From positions 124,001-188,000 of the forward strand of contig VXTR01000068.1 in NCBI GenBank assembly GCA_009837355.1: DNA of 64,000 nt, read 5' to 3'. The notes under the pieces are model-generated. The model searched no databases. It had not been told where the DNA came from and worked only from the letters and a program-made list of their open reading frames with translations. This stretch comes from Chloroflexota bacterium. GTDB lineage: Bacteria; Chloroflexota; Dehalococcoidia; Lucifugimonadales; UBA3495. The position numbers and the translations under genes are program-made. This document shows, in pieces, positions 53,584 through 63,621 of this stretch (its first letter is position 1; each line of letters starts with the position of its first letter).

Positions 53584-54348
53584 ATGTACACCATTGATTT
53601 GACCGGACAGGTTGCCCTGGTAACCGGGTCGTCCCGAGGCATCGGTGCGGAGATTGCCAAGTCTCTGGCCGCAGCTGGGGCGTCGGTGGGCATCAATTAT
53701 CGCAGCAATGCCGACGCGGCGGACGTGGTGATTGACGAAATCAGGGCCGCCGGCGGCGAAGCGCTGCGGGTGCCCGGCGACGTTTCTGATGAGAACTCCG
53801 CCGAGGCCGTGGTCAAGACTACCGCTGACCGGCTGGGCCGGCTGGACATCCTGGTCAACAACGCTGGCATCAACCGCGACCGCCTGGTGATGCGTATGAC
53901 GGCGGAGGACTGGGACGAAGTGCTGACAGTGAACCTGCGCGGCACGTTCCTCCCCACGCGGTTCGCCATTCCGCTGATGGTTCGGCAACGCTACGGGCGC
54001 GTCGTGAATATATCCTCGGTGGTGGGTCTCTCGGGCAACCCAGGCCAGGCCAACTACGCAGCCTCCAAAGCCGGCCAGATTGGGATGACCAAAGCCATTG
54101 CCCGCGAAGTGGCCAGCCGCAACATTACCGTCAACGCGGTGGCGCCGGGTTTCATCGAGGTCGGCGCCGCCGGCGGGATGACCGGCGAGCTGAATGAAGA
54201 ACAGCGCAGCCAGGTGCTATCCCGGGTGCCGGCCGGACGGTTCGGCGCGGCCGGCGACGTGGCGTCGGCGGTGCTCTATCTGGCCAGCCCGGAGGCCGGC
54301 TACATCACCGGGCAGACGCTGACCATTGACGGCGGCATGACTGCCTAG
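53584..54348 (+). CDS. fabG: 3-oxoacyl-[acyl-carrier-protein] reductase FabG
   Basis: 254 residues, SDR family. TGSSRGIGAEIAK cofactor loop, LVNNAGINRD, catalytic Ser-Tyr-Lys in NISSVVGLSGNPGQANYAASK, and the C-terminal YITGQTLTIDGGM typical of FabG. Reduces 3-oxoacyl-ACP with NADPH. Its place after two dehydratases and plsX makes a fatty-acid biosynthesis unit. Confidence 0.93.
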   Translation: MYTIDLTGQVALVTGSSRGIGAEIAKSLAAAGASVGINYRSNADAADVVIDEIRAAGGEALRVPGDVSDENSAEAVVKTTADRLGRLDILVNNAGINRDRLVMRMTAEDWDEVLTVNLRGTFLPTRFAIPLMVRQRYGRVVNISSVVGLSGNPGQANYAASKAGQIGMTKAIAREVASRNITVNAVAPGFIEVGAAGGMTGELNEEQRSQVLSRVPAGRFGAAGDVASAVLYLASPEAGYITGQTLTIDGGMTA

Positions 54349-54363
54349 ACGGAGAACTGCACT

Positions 54364-55245
54364 ATGCGCGCTACCCAACGATTCCGCCAATTGCTGAGCG
54401 AACCGGGGATCATCACCGCGCCGGGAGCGTACGATTGCCTCACGGCGGCCATTATCCAGCGCACCGGGTTCCCGGCCGTGTACATGACCGGGGCCGGCAC
54501 TTCCGTGGCCCGCATCGGCTATCCCGACCTGGCCCTGGCTACCGCCACCGAGATGCTGGCCAACGCCGCCGCCATCGCCGGCGCCGTGGACATCCCGGTC
54601 ATCGCCGACGCCGATACCGGCTACGGCGGCACCATGAACGTCCGCCGGACAATACGCGAGTACGAGCGCACCGGAGTCGCTGCCGTCCACATCGAAGACC
54701 AGCAATTTCCCAAGCGCTGCGGCCACCTGGACGATAAGCGGGTGGTGCCCATCGACGAGATGGTGCAGAAAATCCGCGCCGCCGTGGACGCCCGCACCGA
54801 CGACGACTTCACCATCATCGTCCGCACCGACGCGCTGGCCGTTACCGGATGGGACGACACCATGCGCCGCTGCGACGCCTTCACCGAGGCCGGCGCCGAC
54901 GCCCTGTTCGTTGAGGCGATTCGCTCGGCGGAAGAAGCCGCGGAGGTGGTGGCGCGTACCAGCGTTCCCCTGCTCTACAACTTCGTGGAAACGGGCAAGT
55001 CCCCGCTGCTCAACGTGTCCGAACTCGAACGGCTGGGTTTCAAAATGGTGATTTTCCCCGGCAGCGCCTTCATGTCGGTAGCCTATACCGTTGGCAAGGT
55101 GATGGCCGAGCTGAAAGCCCAAGGCACCACTGAGCACCTGACCGGCCAGATGACGCCCCTCACCGATGCTTTCGAGCTGATGGGCCTCACCGAAATGCTG
55201 GATCGGGACGCGACGTATGCGGTCACCGAAAGCGCCGCCGACTGA
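54364..55245 (+). CDS. Isocitrate lyase/PEP mutase family protein
   Basis: 293 residues. TIM barrel with IITAPGAYDCLTAAIIQRTGFPAVYMTGAG, VIADADTGYGGTMNVRRTIREYE, HIEDQQFPKRCGHLDDKRVV and RTDALAVTGWDD. The KRCGH loop corresponds to the catalytic KKCGH of methylisocitrate lyase/PEP mutase enzymes. Candidates are methylisocitrate lyase, oxaloacetate decarboxylase or carboxyphosphonoenolpyruvate mutase; sequence alone does not decide. With two PrpD-family proteins in the window, a methylcitrate-type activity is worth considering, but they are not adjacent. Confidence 0.88.
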   Translation: MRATQRFRQLLSEPGIITAPGAYDCLTAAIIQRTGFPAVYMTGAGTSVARIGYPDLALATATEMLANAAAIAGAVDIPVIADADTGYGGTMNVRRTIREYERTGVAAVHIEDQQFPKRCGHLDDKRVVPIDEMVQKIRAAVDARTDDDFTIIVRTDALAVTGWDDTMRRCDAFTEAGADALFVEAIRSAEEAAEVVARTSVPLLYNFVETGKSPLLNVSELERLGFKMVIFPGSAFMSVAYTVGKVMAELKAQGTTEHLTGQMTPLTDAFELMGLTEMLDRDATYAVTESAAD

Positions 55246-56489
55246 TGGCCGGAGACGCTTTCACCAGCCGGCTCCGGGATGAAGTCGGCCACTGGCAGGC
55301 CGACGGACTCATCACGGATGAGCAGGCCGCCGCCATCCTGGAACGGTACACGACGGCGGACGCGACAGAGCCTGCGGAACCGGCCGGCGGCAGCGCCATC
55401 GGCAACCGGGTGGTCAGCGTCATCGCCATCATGGGCGCGGCGCTCATCGGGCTGGGCATCATCGCCTTCATCGCGGCCAACTGGTCTGAAATCCCCACCC
55501 TCGCCAAGCTGGCGCTGATGGTGGTGGGTACACCCGTCATTTACATCGTTGGCTGGCTCCTGTCCTACCGATTCGGCTATTCGCGGATTGGCACGGCGGT
55601 GATTCTGCTGGGTGCCATCGCCTTCGGCGCGTCCATCCATCTGGTGGCGCAGACCTATCACGTGCCGGTGAATCACCCGAACTTGGTGCCCCTCTGGTTC
55701 CTGGGCGTAGTTCCCCTCGCCTACATCACCCGCTCGCAGGCCGTGCTGGGATTGTCCATCATCCTGTTCCTGGCCGCGGCGTGTTTCCGTGCCCAGGAAT
55801 GGCTGCCCGAACTCGGTTCCGAGGATACCATCCTGTTGCTGCCGGGCCTGCTCCCCTTGGGGGCATTCCTGTTTGCCGCCGGACGAGTGCAGGCGCGCTT
55901 TGCGGACACGCGCCGGTTCGCCCGCCTCTGCGACATCGCCGGCCTGCTGGTGGTCGCTGCCGGAATCTACTTCTTGAGCTTCGACGAGGTGTGGTGGGAT
56001 ATTGGGAGAGGTGAACTTTCATTCGGCGCGGTGGCCGTTGAATACTGGGTGGTGGTCGCCGTCTCAGCCCTCGCCATCGCCGCCATGCTAACCGTTGCCG
56101 CCTGGAAAGCCGCCGGGCGAGACCCCGCACAGATTTGGTGGGAGGCCGGCGCCGTCGGCGCCATGGCCCTCATCGCCGCCGTGATGTGGCTGGGACTGGC
56201 CTTCGGCGGCCAATGGCTCTGGTGGGTGTTCAATCTGGTGATGCTGGCCGGCGTGCTGGCGATGATTGCCGCCGGCTATCGCTGGAACCGTGCCTGGCTC
56301 GTCAATCTGGCAGTGCCCATCTTCGCCATTACCCTGTTCACCCGCTACTTCGAGTTCGGGTTAAGCCTGTTGGGGCAGTCGGTGGCGTTCATCGTCGCCG
56401 GCATCATCCTGCTGGCCGGCGGGTTCGGGCTTGAGTACCTGCGCCGCCGCCTGGTGGCCCGGATACGCCGGGAGGGGGCGGGCGCATGA
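55245..56489 (+). CDS. DUF2157 multi-pass membrane protein
   Basis: 414 residues. The N-terminal cytosolic part (FTSRLRDEVGHWQADGLITDEQAAAIL) is the DUF2157 signature. About ten hydrophobic segments follow from residue 50, beginning VVSVIAIMGAALIGLGIIAFIAANW. Starts inside the previous stop (TGATG) and its stop overlaps the next gene. DUF2157 proteins are commonly encoded with GDYXXLXY proteins, as here; function unknown. Confidence 0.9.
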   Translation: MAGDAFTSRLRDEVGHWQADGLITDEQAAAILERYTTADATEPAEPAGGSAIGNRVVSVIAIMGAALIGLGIIAFIAANWSEIPTLAKLALMVVGTPVIYIVGWLLSYRFGYSRIGTAVILLGAIAFGASIHLVAQTYHVPVNHPNLVPLWFLGVVPLAYITRSQAVLGLSIILFLAAACFRAQEWLPELGSEDTILLLPGLLPLGAFLFAAGRVQARFADTRRFARLCDIAGLLVVAAGIYFLSFDEVWWDIGRGELSFGAVAVEYWVVVAVSALAIAAMLTVAAWKAAGRDPAQIWWEAGAVGAMALIAAVMWLGLAFGGQWLWWVFNLVMLAGVLAMIAAGYRWNRAWLVNLAVPIFAITLFTRYFEFGLSLLGQSVAFIVAGIILLAGGFGLEYLRRRLVARIRREGAGA

Positions 56490-56983
56490 GCCGGCGGGTG
56501 ATGATACTGTTCTTCGCAGTGGTGGCCGCCCAGGTTATCGGCTTGGTGGTGTTCGCCAGCGTGCGCCAGATTGCCTTGACGGAGGGCCGCGAGGTCACCC
56601 TGCAAACCGTTCCCGTTGACCCCCGCTCCCTGCTGCAGGGCGATTACGCTATCCTGGACTATGAAATCGCGGACGTGCCGCCCTGGTTGGACGACCGCGG
56701 CCTCATCGTGTACGTCGTCCTGCGCCAGTGCGGGCAAGTCTGGTGCGCCGACTGGCACGCTAACCATCGCCCCGACTCCAACGAGGTCTATATTCGCGGC
56801 GTGGTGAACGACCGGGGCCGGCTGGACTTCGGCATCGGCACGTTCTTCGTTCCTGAAGGCACGGGCCACATCGTTGAAAACGCGTCGGACGTCAAGGTGG
56901 TGGTGTCCCTGAGTTCGTCTGGCAACGCGGTCATCAAGGAAGTGCTGGTTGACGGCCGCCCCTTTGAGCCCGCCGGGAGATAA
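56486..56983 (+). CDS. GDYXXLXY domain protein
   Basis: 165 residues. One N-terminal membrane segment (VMILFFAVVAAQVIGLVVFASV) followed by an extracytoplasmic domain that begins RSLLQGDYAILDYEI, an exact GDYxxLxY match, and later NEVYIRGVVNDRGRLDFGIGTFFVPEG. It overlaps the DUF2157 gene by 4 bases, so the two probably form one membrane complex. Confidence 0.9.
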   Translation: MSRRVMILFFAVVAAQVIGLVVFASVRQIALTEGREVTLQTVPVDPRSLLQGDYAILDYEIADVPPWLDDRGLIVYVVLRQCGQVWCADWHANHRPDSNEVYIRGVVNDRGRLDFGIGTFFVPEGTGHIVENASDVKVVVSLSSSGNAVIKEVLVDGRPFEPAGR

Positions 56984-56985
56984 GC

Positions 56986-58710
56986 CTATTCCACCGCCAC
57001 TTGCACGGTAATCACGTCGGTATCATGATACTGTCGGTGGCTGACTGAACTCGCCAGGTGCCGCAGCATCCGCATCGGCATATCGTCCGCCGACAGCATC
57101 CCCTCAATCTCCGGCGGCGGGTCGCCCAGCAACGAGAACCGGTCCTCCAGGTTCCCGCCGTCGCTGGGCCCGGTAATAAACTCCAGTTCAGCGCCCCGTC
57201 CCGACCTGACGGCAGAAATGCGGAGCTGCCGTTGCCGGTCGGAATCTTCACCTTCCACCAGCACCAACAAGGTCTCCTCGGCAACTGCCCATAGCCGGTT
57301 AGTCGTCCGCTCGTTCCAGCCGTTACGCGCCGAAAACTCCTCAAGAAACTGGTTAATCCGTGGCAATGCGTCCAGGTTCAGCGGCAAGCGCAACCTGCGA
57401 CGGCGCGGCCCCATAATCTCCAGGGCCAAAGTCAGCACGATAACCGAAATTCCGCCGGCGATGATCGCCTTCGACAGGGTCGCTTGCCAGAGCGGTCCGA
57501 TGGGCAGGCTAAGCAATTCATACTGGAACCCAATCCCAATGGCCAGCGAAGTGCCCACAATCAAGCTCCTGGAGTAGTCCGGCTCGCTCTGCACGATGGC
57601 TTTCATGCCCTCAACAAACATCGGCGCCAGCACCACTACCATGTACGCGGCCATCACGGGTAGAGGAATGACCAGCAGCAGTGCCCATGCTTTGGGGAAG
57701 AACGCCAGCGCGATGAGCAAAACCCCCACCAGGATGCCAACGTCTCTTGAAGCGCATCCCGTCTGTTGGACGAACATGCTGGACCTGGGCGTGGTCATAA
57801 CCGGCATCGCGCCGGCCAAACCCGCCAGAACGTTGCCCACGCAGTTGCCGACCACACCCCCTTGCACCGAGCGAAAATCCACCGAGCTGCTGCCGGGCTG
57901 GGACACCCGGTACGCTACGAAGGACAGCGAATTCGTCTGCACCACCGTCAGCGCCGATATGAACAAGAAGGCCGGAACCAGGGCCCAGAAGGCGCTTCCG
58001 AAGTCGTACCCGGGACCTTCCCATCCGGCCAGCGGCACGCCGAACCACAGCGCCTGCTTCAGCGCGTCCAGGTCCAGAACGCCCAGGGCGGCGCCGGCGA
58101 TGCATCCCAATGCCAAACCGAACAGCGTCCCCCAGGTCCGCCAGAAGCCGGGTTTTCTCAGCAGGAACGCCAGCGTGCTGATCAGTGTAATCGCGCCGCA
58201 CAGCAGCCCGGCCGAATTCAGCCAACCCTCCGGAATGTCGCCCGCCTTTTCCAGCGCCACCGAAACGACCGTAATTACCACCAGCATGGAAATAGTCCCG
58301 GTCACCGTGGGACTGAAGATGCGCCGCAGCACTGCCAGGCGCAGCCCTATCACGAGCGCGAACAGCCCCGAAAACAACACCAGCGCCGCCAGCGTCTTGG
58401 GTCCGCCCTCCACCAGCGCCAGGGCGCAGAACGGTATTGACGCCGCCGAAGGGCAGGCACTCAAGTGGCATCCGCTGCCCACAATGCCGACCCGGAAGGT
58501 CTGCAAGATCATCGTTACGCCGGCTGCTGCCAACGAGATGAATACCAGCCAGTCGGCCAGCGCCGAACCCCCGCCGGCGATTTGGACCGCCAGTGCTGGA
58601 AAGAGCACCATCGGCGGCACGTTCAGCAGCGCGCTTTGCGCCCCCAGGCCCAACGCCGTCAACGGCGGCGGCCTTTCGTCTATGCCGTAACGATGTTGCG
58701 TAGCCTGCAT
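56986..58710 (-). CDS. NCS2 xanthine/uracil-type permease with C-terminal cytosolic ATPase-like domain
   Basis: 574 residues from ATG 58710. Residues 1 to about 430 are a 14-segment NCS2 (SLC23) transporter: PPPLTALGLGAQSALLNVPPMVLFP, VTGTISMLVVITVVSVALE, QGGVVGNCVGNVLAGLAGAMPVMTTPRSS (usually the NxGxxxxTxxxS substrate motif). From about 451 a soluble domain (INQFLEEFSARNGWNERTTNRLWAVAEETLLVLVEG) resembles the start of an RsbW/GHKL-type ATPase, but the N-box asparagine is not evident. Permeases normally end at about 450 residues. The fused part may regulate transport; that is inference. Confidence 0.82.
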   Translation of the reverse strand: MQATQHRYGIDERPPPLTALGLGAQSALLNVPPMVLFPALAVQIAGGGSALADWLVFISLAAAGVTMILQTFRVGIVGSGCHLSACPSAASIPFCALALVEGGPKTLAALVLFSGLFALVIGLRLAVLRRIFSPTVTGTISMLVVITVVSVALEKAGDIPEGWLNSAGLLCGAITLISTLAFLLRKPGFWRTWGTLFGLALGCIAGAALGVLDLDALKQALWFGVPLAGWEGPGYDFGSAFWALVPAFLFISALTVVQTNSLSFVAYRVSQPGSSSVDFRSVQGGVVGNCVGNVLAGLAGAMPVMTTPRSSMFVQQTGCASRDVGILVGVLLIALAFFPKAWALLLVIPLPVMAAYMVVVLAPMFVEGMKAIVQSEPDYSRSLIVGTSLAIGIGFQYELLSLPIGPLWQATLSKAIIAGGISVIVLTLALEIMGPRRRRLRLPLNLDALPRINQFLEEFSARNGWNERTTNRLWAVAEETLLVLVEGEDSDRQRQLRISAVRSGRGAELEFITGPSDGGNLEDRFSLLGDPPPEIEGMLSADDMPMRMLRHLASSVSHRQYHDTDVITVQVAVE

Positions 58711-58732
58711 ACCATAACGCAGGGTCGGTGCT

Positions 58733-59023
58733 CTACACGCCGGCGACCACCACCACGTTGCGGTTGCTGGTGCACCTGGAGCGCATCTCTTGCAACCCCG
58801 TGAATTCCGGCGAGTTGATGAATTCCCTCGCCCGCTCCGCGCTGGCAAACTCCATTATCACTACTGAAGAGGGATTCCAACTCCCTTCCAGCACTTCAGG
58901 CTGCCCGCCCCTCACCACGTGCTTGCCGCTGTAAGCGGACATTGCGATGTCAACCTGGTCGCGGAACTGTGCATGCAGCTCCGGGTCCGTAACTTCCACG
59001 TCGATTATCACGTATCCCGCCAT
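58733..59023 (-). CDS. DUF1330 family protein
   Basis: 96 residues from ATG 59023 with GGAGG 7 bases upstream. AGYVIIDVEVTDPELHAQFRDQV, YSGKHVVRGGQPEVLEGSWNPSSVVIMEFASAERAREFINSPEF are the DUF1330 pattern, a ferredoxin-like dimeric alpha/beta barrel. Function unknown. It lies 22 bases upstream of the permease in the same direction. Confidence 0.9.
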   Translation of the reverse strand: MAGYVIIDVEVTDPELHAQFRDQVDIAMSAYSGKHVVRGGQPEVLEGSWNPSSVVIMEFASAERAREFINSPEFTGLQEMRSRCTSNRNVVVVAGV

Positions 59024-59099
59024 GTTTGACCTCCATTTTGTCATTGGGCTTATACTATCAGCCAACGCCGACAGCAGTCCACACGGGAGGTGATCCGGA

Positions 59100-59621
59100 A
59101 TGCCCAACGCAGTCCTCGTCGTTGACATGGTGCGCGGCTTCCTGGAGCCGGGCCACAACCTCTACTGCGGCGATGACGCCCGCCGTATCATCGACCCCGT
59201 GCGCCAGCTCCTCCACCGCGAATCCGCCGCCGGCTCAGCCGTCCTGTTCGTCTCCGACCACCACCTGCCCGACGACCTGGAGTTCCGGATGTTCCCGGTG
59301 CACTGCGTCATCGGCACCGAAGAGCCGGAGGTCATACCGGAACTGGCCCAGTGGGTCGCCGAGGGCAACGTCATCCCCAAGAACCGTTACAGCGGCTTCT
59401 TCAATACCGACCTCGAAGAACGGCTGGCCGCCCTGAATCCCGACAAGGTCATCATCTGCGGCGTCTGCACCGACATCTGCGTGATGCACACCGCCTCCGA
59501 CGCCCGCAACCGCGACTACACCGTGGAAATCCCCACCGACTGCGTAGCCTCCTTCGACCCCGACGCCCACCGCTGGGCCCTCGACCACATCACCAAAATC
59601 CTGGGCGCCCAGGTAGTGTAG
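59100..59621 (+). CDS. Isochorismatase-family cysteine hydrolase
   Basis: 173 residues from ATG 59100 with GGGAGGTGAT upstream. Catalytic Asp in LVVDMVRGFLEPG, Lys in NVIPKNRYSGFF, and Cys in ICGVCTDICVMHTASDARNRDY, with the cis-peptide region preceding the Cys. Metal ligands of nicotinamidases (D-x-H) appear as SDHHLP. It is therefore nicotinamidase-like, though other amidohydrolases share the triad. The family's nearest-function calls need phylogeny. Confidence 0.88.
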   Translation: MPNAVLVVDMVRGFLEPGHNLYCGDDARRIIDPVRQLLHRESAAGSAVLFVSDHHLPDDLEFRMFPVHCVIGTEEPEVIPELAQWVAEGNVIPKNRYSGFFNTDLEERLAALNPDKVIICGVCTDICVMHTASDARNRDYTVEIPTDCVASFDPDAHRWALDHITKILGAQVV

Positions 59622-59706
59622 GCGGCCGGTTTCCCTATCTAGGCTGTGTTATCATCCGCCCATCGCCGCCGCCACGCGCGCCGGCCCGGCCGGAGGTAGG
59701 TCGCCT

Positions 59707-61752
59707 ATGCTGTACCAACGCTACCGCTATTCCCAGTGGGATGGCACCCAGCAGATTTTTGACGTCGATGCCAGCGAGCTCATGGACGCGCTGTCCGACG
59801 ACCTGCTCCAGCACGGCGACCTCTCCCGCGCCCTGCGCGACCTCTTCCGCAACGGTATGCAGAACCGCGACGGCTCCCAGATGCCCAACCTGCGCCAACT
59901 CATGGAGCAGCTCAAAAACCAGCGCCGCCAGCAGCTGCAGCAAAGCAACCTGGACTCGGTGGTGGACGACCTCAAGGAACGCCTGGACAACATCCTGCGC
60001 ACCGAACGGGAGGGCATCCAGCGCCGCCTCGACGAAGCCGACGGTCAGCCCGAGCCGGATGATCCGAGCTCCTTAACAATGGAAGGCAAGGAGCAGCAGC
60101 GTGCCCTTAACCGCCTGCTCCACGAACGCGCCCAGCGCAACCTGGACAAGCTCGACGAACTGCCCGACAGCATCGGCGGCCAAATTCAGGGCCTCATGGA
60201 CTACGACTTCATGGACCCGGACGCCCAGCAGCAGTTCCAGGAACTCCTGGATCTGCTCAAAGGCCAGATGGCGCAGAACGTCTCCCAGCAGATGCAGGAG
60301 CAGATGCAGAACATGACCCCGGAGCAGATGGAGGCCATGCGCGAAATGATGCGCGACCTCAACCAGATGCTCCGCGACCGCATGGAGGGCCGCGACCCCA
60401 ACTTCGAAGGCTTCATGCAGAAGTGGGGCCCCATGTTCGGCGACGACCCGCCCCAAAGCCTCGACGAGCTCATGGAACGCATCCAGCAGCAGATGGCGCA
60501 GATGCAATCCCTCATGGACAGCCTGTCCCCCGACGCCCGCCGCGAGCTGGAGGAGGCCATGCAGTCGGCCATGGACCCCCGCCTGATGGACGAAATGGCC
60601 GAGTTCTCCGCCCTGATGCAGTCCCTGCTGCCGCCCGACGACCTGGCCCGCCAGTATCCCTTCCTCGGCGACGACAGCATGACGCTGGAGCAGGCCATGG
60701 AGGCCATGCAGCAGATGCAGTCCCTGGACCAGCTGGAACAGTCCTTGCAGCAGGCCATGCGCACCGGCAACCTGGACGACGTTGACCCTGAGCAGCTGGC
60801 CGAGTTGCTGGGCGAAGAAGCCCGCCGCGCCTGGGAGGAAATGGACCGCCTGCGTCAGATGCTGAAAGACGCCGGCTACATCACCGGCGACGATGACCTG
60901 TCGCTAACCGCACGGGGAATCCGCCGCATTGGCCAGAAGGCCATGCGCGAGGTTTTCCAGCAGTTGAAGAAAGACCGCATCGGCAACCACGAGTTGGACA
61001 CCCGCGGCGCTGGCGGCGACCTCCTCGGCGACACCAAGACCTACGAGTTCGGCGACCCCCTCCAGCTCGACCTGCAAACCACCGTCAAGAACGCCATCGT
61101 CCGGGGCGGCCCCCAGGTTCCCGTCCAACTCCGCCCCGACGACTTTGAAATCTACCGCAACGAGCACATGACCCGCGCCGCCACCATCGTCCTCCTCGAC
61201 CAGAGCCGTTCCATGGGCCTGTTCAACAACTGGGCCGCCGCCAAGAAGGTTACCCTGGCGCTGTTCGCCCTGATACGCCAGCAGTACCCTCGCGATACCC
61301 TGCACGTGGTGGGCTTCTCCGACTACGCCCGCGAGCTGGAGGAAGAAGACCTGGCCGGCCTGACTTGGAACAACTGGGTCTCCGGCACCAACCTGCACCA
61401 CGCCCTGATGCTCTCCCGCAAGCTGCTCTCCCGCGAAAAGGGCGGCACCCGCCAGATTCTGGTAATCACCGACGGCGAGCCCACCGCTCACCTGGAGGGC
61501 GATCAGGCCTATTTCGCCTACCCGCCCAGCTACCGTACCGAGCTGGAAACCCTGAAGGAGGTGCGCCGCTGCACCCAGGAAGGCATCGTCATCAACACCT
61601 TCATGCTGGAAAACAGCTACCAGCTGGTCAATTTCGTCGACCGCATGACCCGCATCAACCGGGGCCGGGCCTTCTACAGCAGCAGCGAAAACCTGGGCGA
61701 ATACGTGCTGGTGGATTACATCACCAACCGACGCAAGCGCGTGGCCGGCTGA
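59707..61752 (+). CDS. VWA domain protein with Gln/Met-rich helical N-terminus
   Basis: 681 residues. Residues about 1-430 are helical and low-complexity, very rich in Gln, Met, Leu, Asp and Glu (QMQEQMQNMTPEQMEAM and similar). The C-terminal VWA domain has an intact MIDAS: D498-x-S-x-S in LLDQSRSMG, the Thr in SGTNLHHAL, and ITDGEPT. This CoxE/VWA arrangement is often partnered with a MoxR ATPase, which is absent here. Cytosolic, no signal peptide. Function unknown; metal-dependent protein binding is likely. Confidence 0.85.
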   Translation: MLYQRYRYSQWDGTQQIFDVDASELMDALSDDLLQHGDLSRALRDLFRNGMQNRDGSQMPNLRQLMEQLKNQRRQQLQQSNLDSVVDDLKERLDNILRTEREGIQRRLDEADGQPEPDDPSSLTMEGKEQQRALNRLLHERAQRNLDKLDELPDSIGGQIQGLMDYDFMDPDAQQQFQELLDLLKGQMAQNVSQQMQEQMQNMTPEQMEAMREMMRDLNQMLRDRMEGRDPNFEGFMQKWGPMFGDDPPQSLDELMERIQQQMAQMQSLMDSLSPDARRELEEAMQSAMDPRLMDEMAEFSALMQSLLPPDDLARQYPFLGDDSMTLEQAMEAMQQMQSLDQLEQSLQQAMRTGNLDDVDPEQLAELLGEEARRAWEEMDRLRQMLKDAGYITGDDDLSLTARGIRRIGQKAMREVFQQLKKDRIGNHELDTRGAGGDLLGDTKTYEFGDPLQLDLQTTVKNAIVRGGPQVPVQLRPDDFEIYRNEHMTRAATIVLLDQSRSMGLFNNWAAAKKVTLALFALIRQQYPRDTLHVVGFSDYARELEEEDLAGLTWNNWVSGTNLHHALMLSRKLLSREKGGTRQILVITDGEPTAHLEGDQAYFAYPPSYRTELETLKEVRRCTQEGIVINTFMLENSYQLVNFVDRMTRINRGRAFYSSSENLGEYVLVDYITNRRKRVAG

Positions 61753-61792
61753 CCGTGTTACGCATTCCGCAACAACCTTACGGATTCGGTAA

Positions 61793-62580
<788 letters not shown>

Positions 62581-62581
<1 letters not shown>

Positions 62582-63618
62582 TGGTTGTTGCAGCTACAGG
62601 CGACACCCGAATACTCCAAAGTGATCCTCCGCCGGTTCAAGGCCGACGCCGGCACGTGCTTGACCTGGACGATTTCACCGCCGAAGAGCTTACGGCGACG
62701 CTTGACAACGCTGATGCCATGCGCGGCGTTCTCGAACGCGACGTCAAGAAGGTTCCTGCCCTGCGCGGCCGCGTGGTGATCACCCTGTTCTACGAGGCCA
62801 GCACCCGCACCCGCATCTCCTTTGAAGAAGCCGGCAAGATTCTCAGCGCCGACGTAATCAACATGACCGCCAGCGCCAGCAGCGTCGAGAAAGGCGAATC
62901 GCTGCTCAACACCGGGCTGACCCTGCAGGCCATGGGTGTCGATGTCATCGTCATCCGCCATCCCCATGCCGGAGCGCCCCATTTCCTGGCCCGCAACCTC
63001 GCCAACGTCGCCGTCATCAACGCCGGCGACGGAGCCCACGCGCACCCCACCCAGGGACTGCTGGACCTTTACACGGCCCGCGCTCATCTCGGCGGTATTG
63101 CCGGGCGCAAGGTAGTGATTGTCGGCGACGTGCTGCATAGTCGGGTTGCCCGCTCCGCAGTGTGGGGATTTGCCGGTCTCGGCGCCAGCGTGGTCCTGTG
63201 CGGCCCGCCCACGCTGATGCCCGATCCGCTCGTGCCCCAGGGTTGGGGGACGGGAACCGGCGGCAACGGCGCACCCAATCCACTGGCTGATGTTACGGTA
63301 CAACCGGACCTCGACGCCGCAATCGAGGGAGCCGACCTGGTGATGGCGCTGCGACTGCAAACGGAACGACAGCAGCGCGGCTTTTTCCCCAGCGTGCGCG
63401 AGTACATCCGCCGCTGGCAGGTCAACGACGACCGGATGGCACGGGCCAACACCAACGCCCTTCTGATGCACCCCGGACCGATGAACGAGGGCATTGAGGT
63501 GAGCAGCCGGCTGGCCCACGGCGAACGCTCCCTGATTGAAGAACAGGTTACCAACGGGGTGGCGATTCGCATGGCCCTGCTTTACCAGCTGGCCGGCGCC
63601 ACTGTGGTTGAGGACTGA
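62581..63618 (+). CDS. pyrB: Aspartate carbamoyltransferase catalytic subunit
   Basis: 345 residues. Carbamoyl-phosphate site FYEASTRTRISFEEAG, AHPTQGLLDLYTARAHL, RVARSAVWGFAGLGASV and HPGPMNEGIEVSSRLA (usually HPGPxNRG; the Arg here is Glu). An N-terminal extension of about 25 residues precedes the domain (LDLDDFTAEEL). It starts the committed step of pyrimidine synthesis; the catalytic chain is of the type that works without PyrI. One-base overlap with pyrR and 3 bases before the pyrC GTG. Confidence 0.95.
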
Positions 63619-63621
63619 GCC

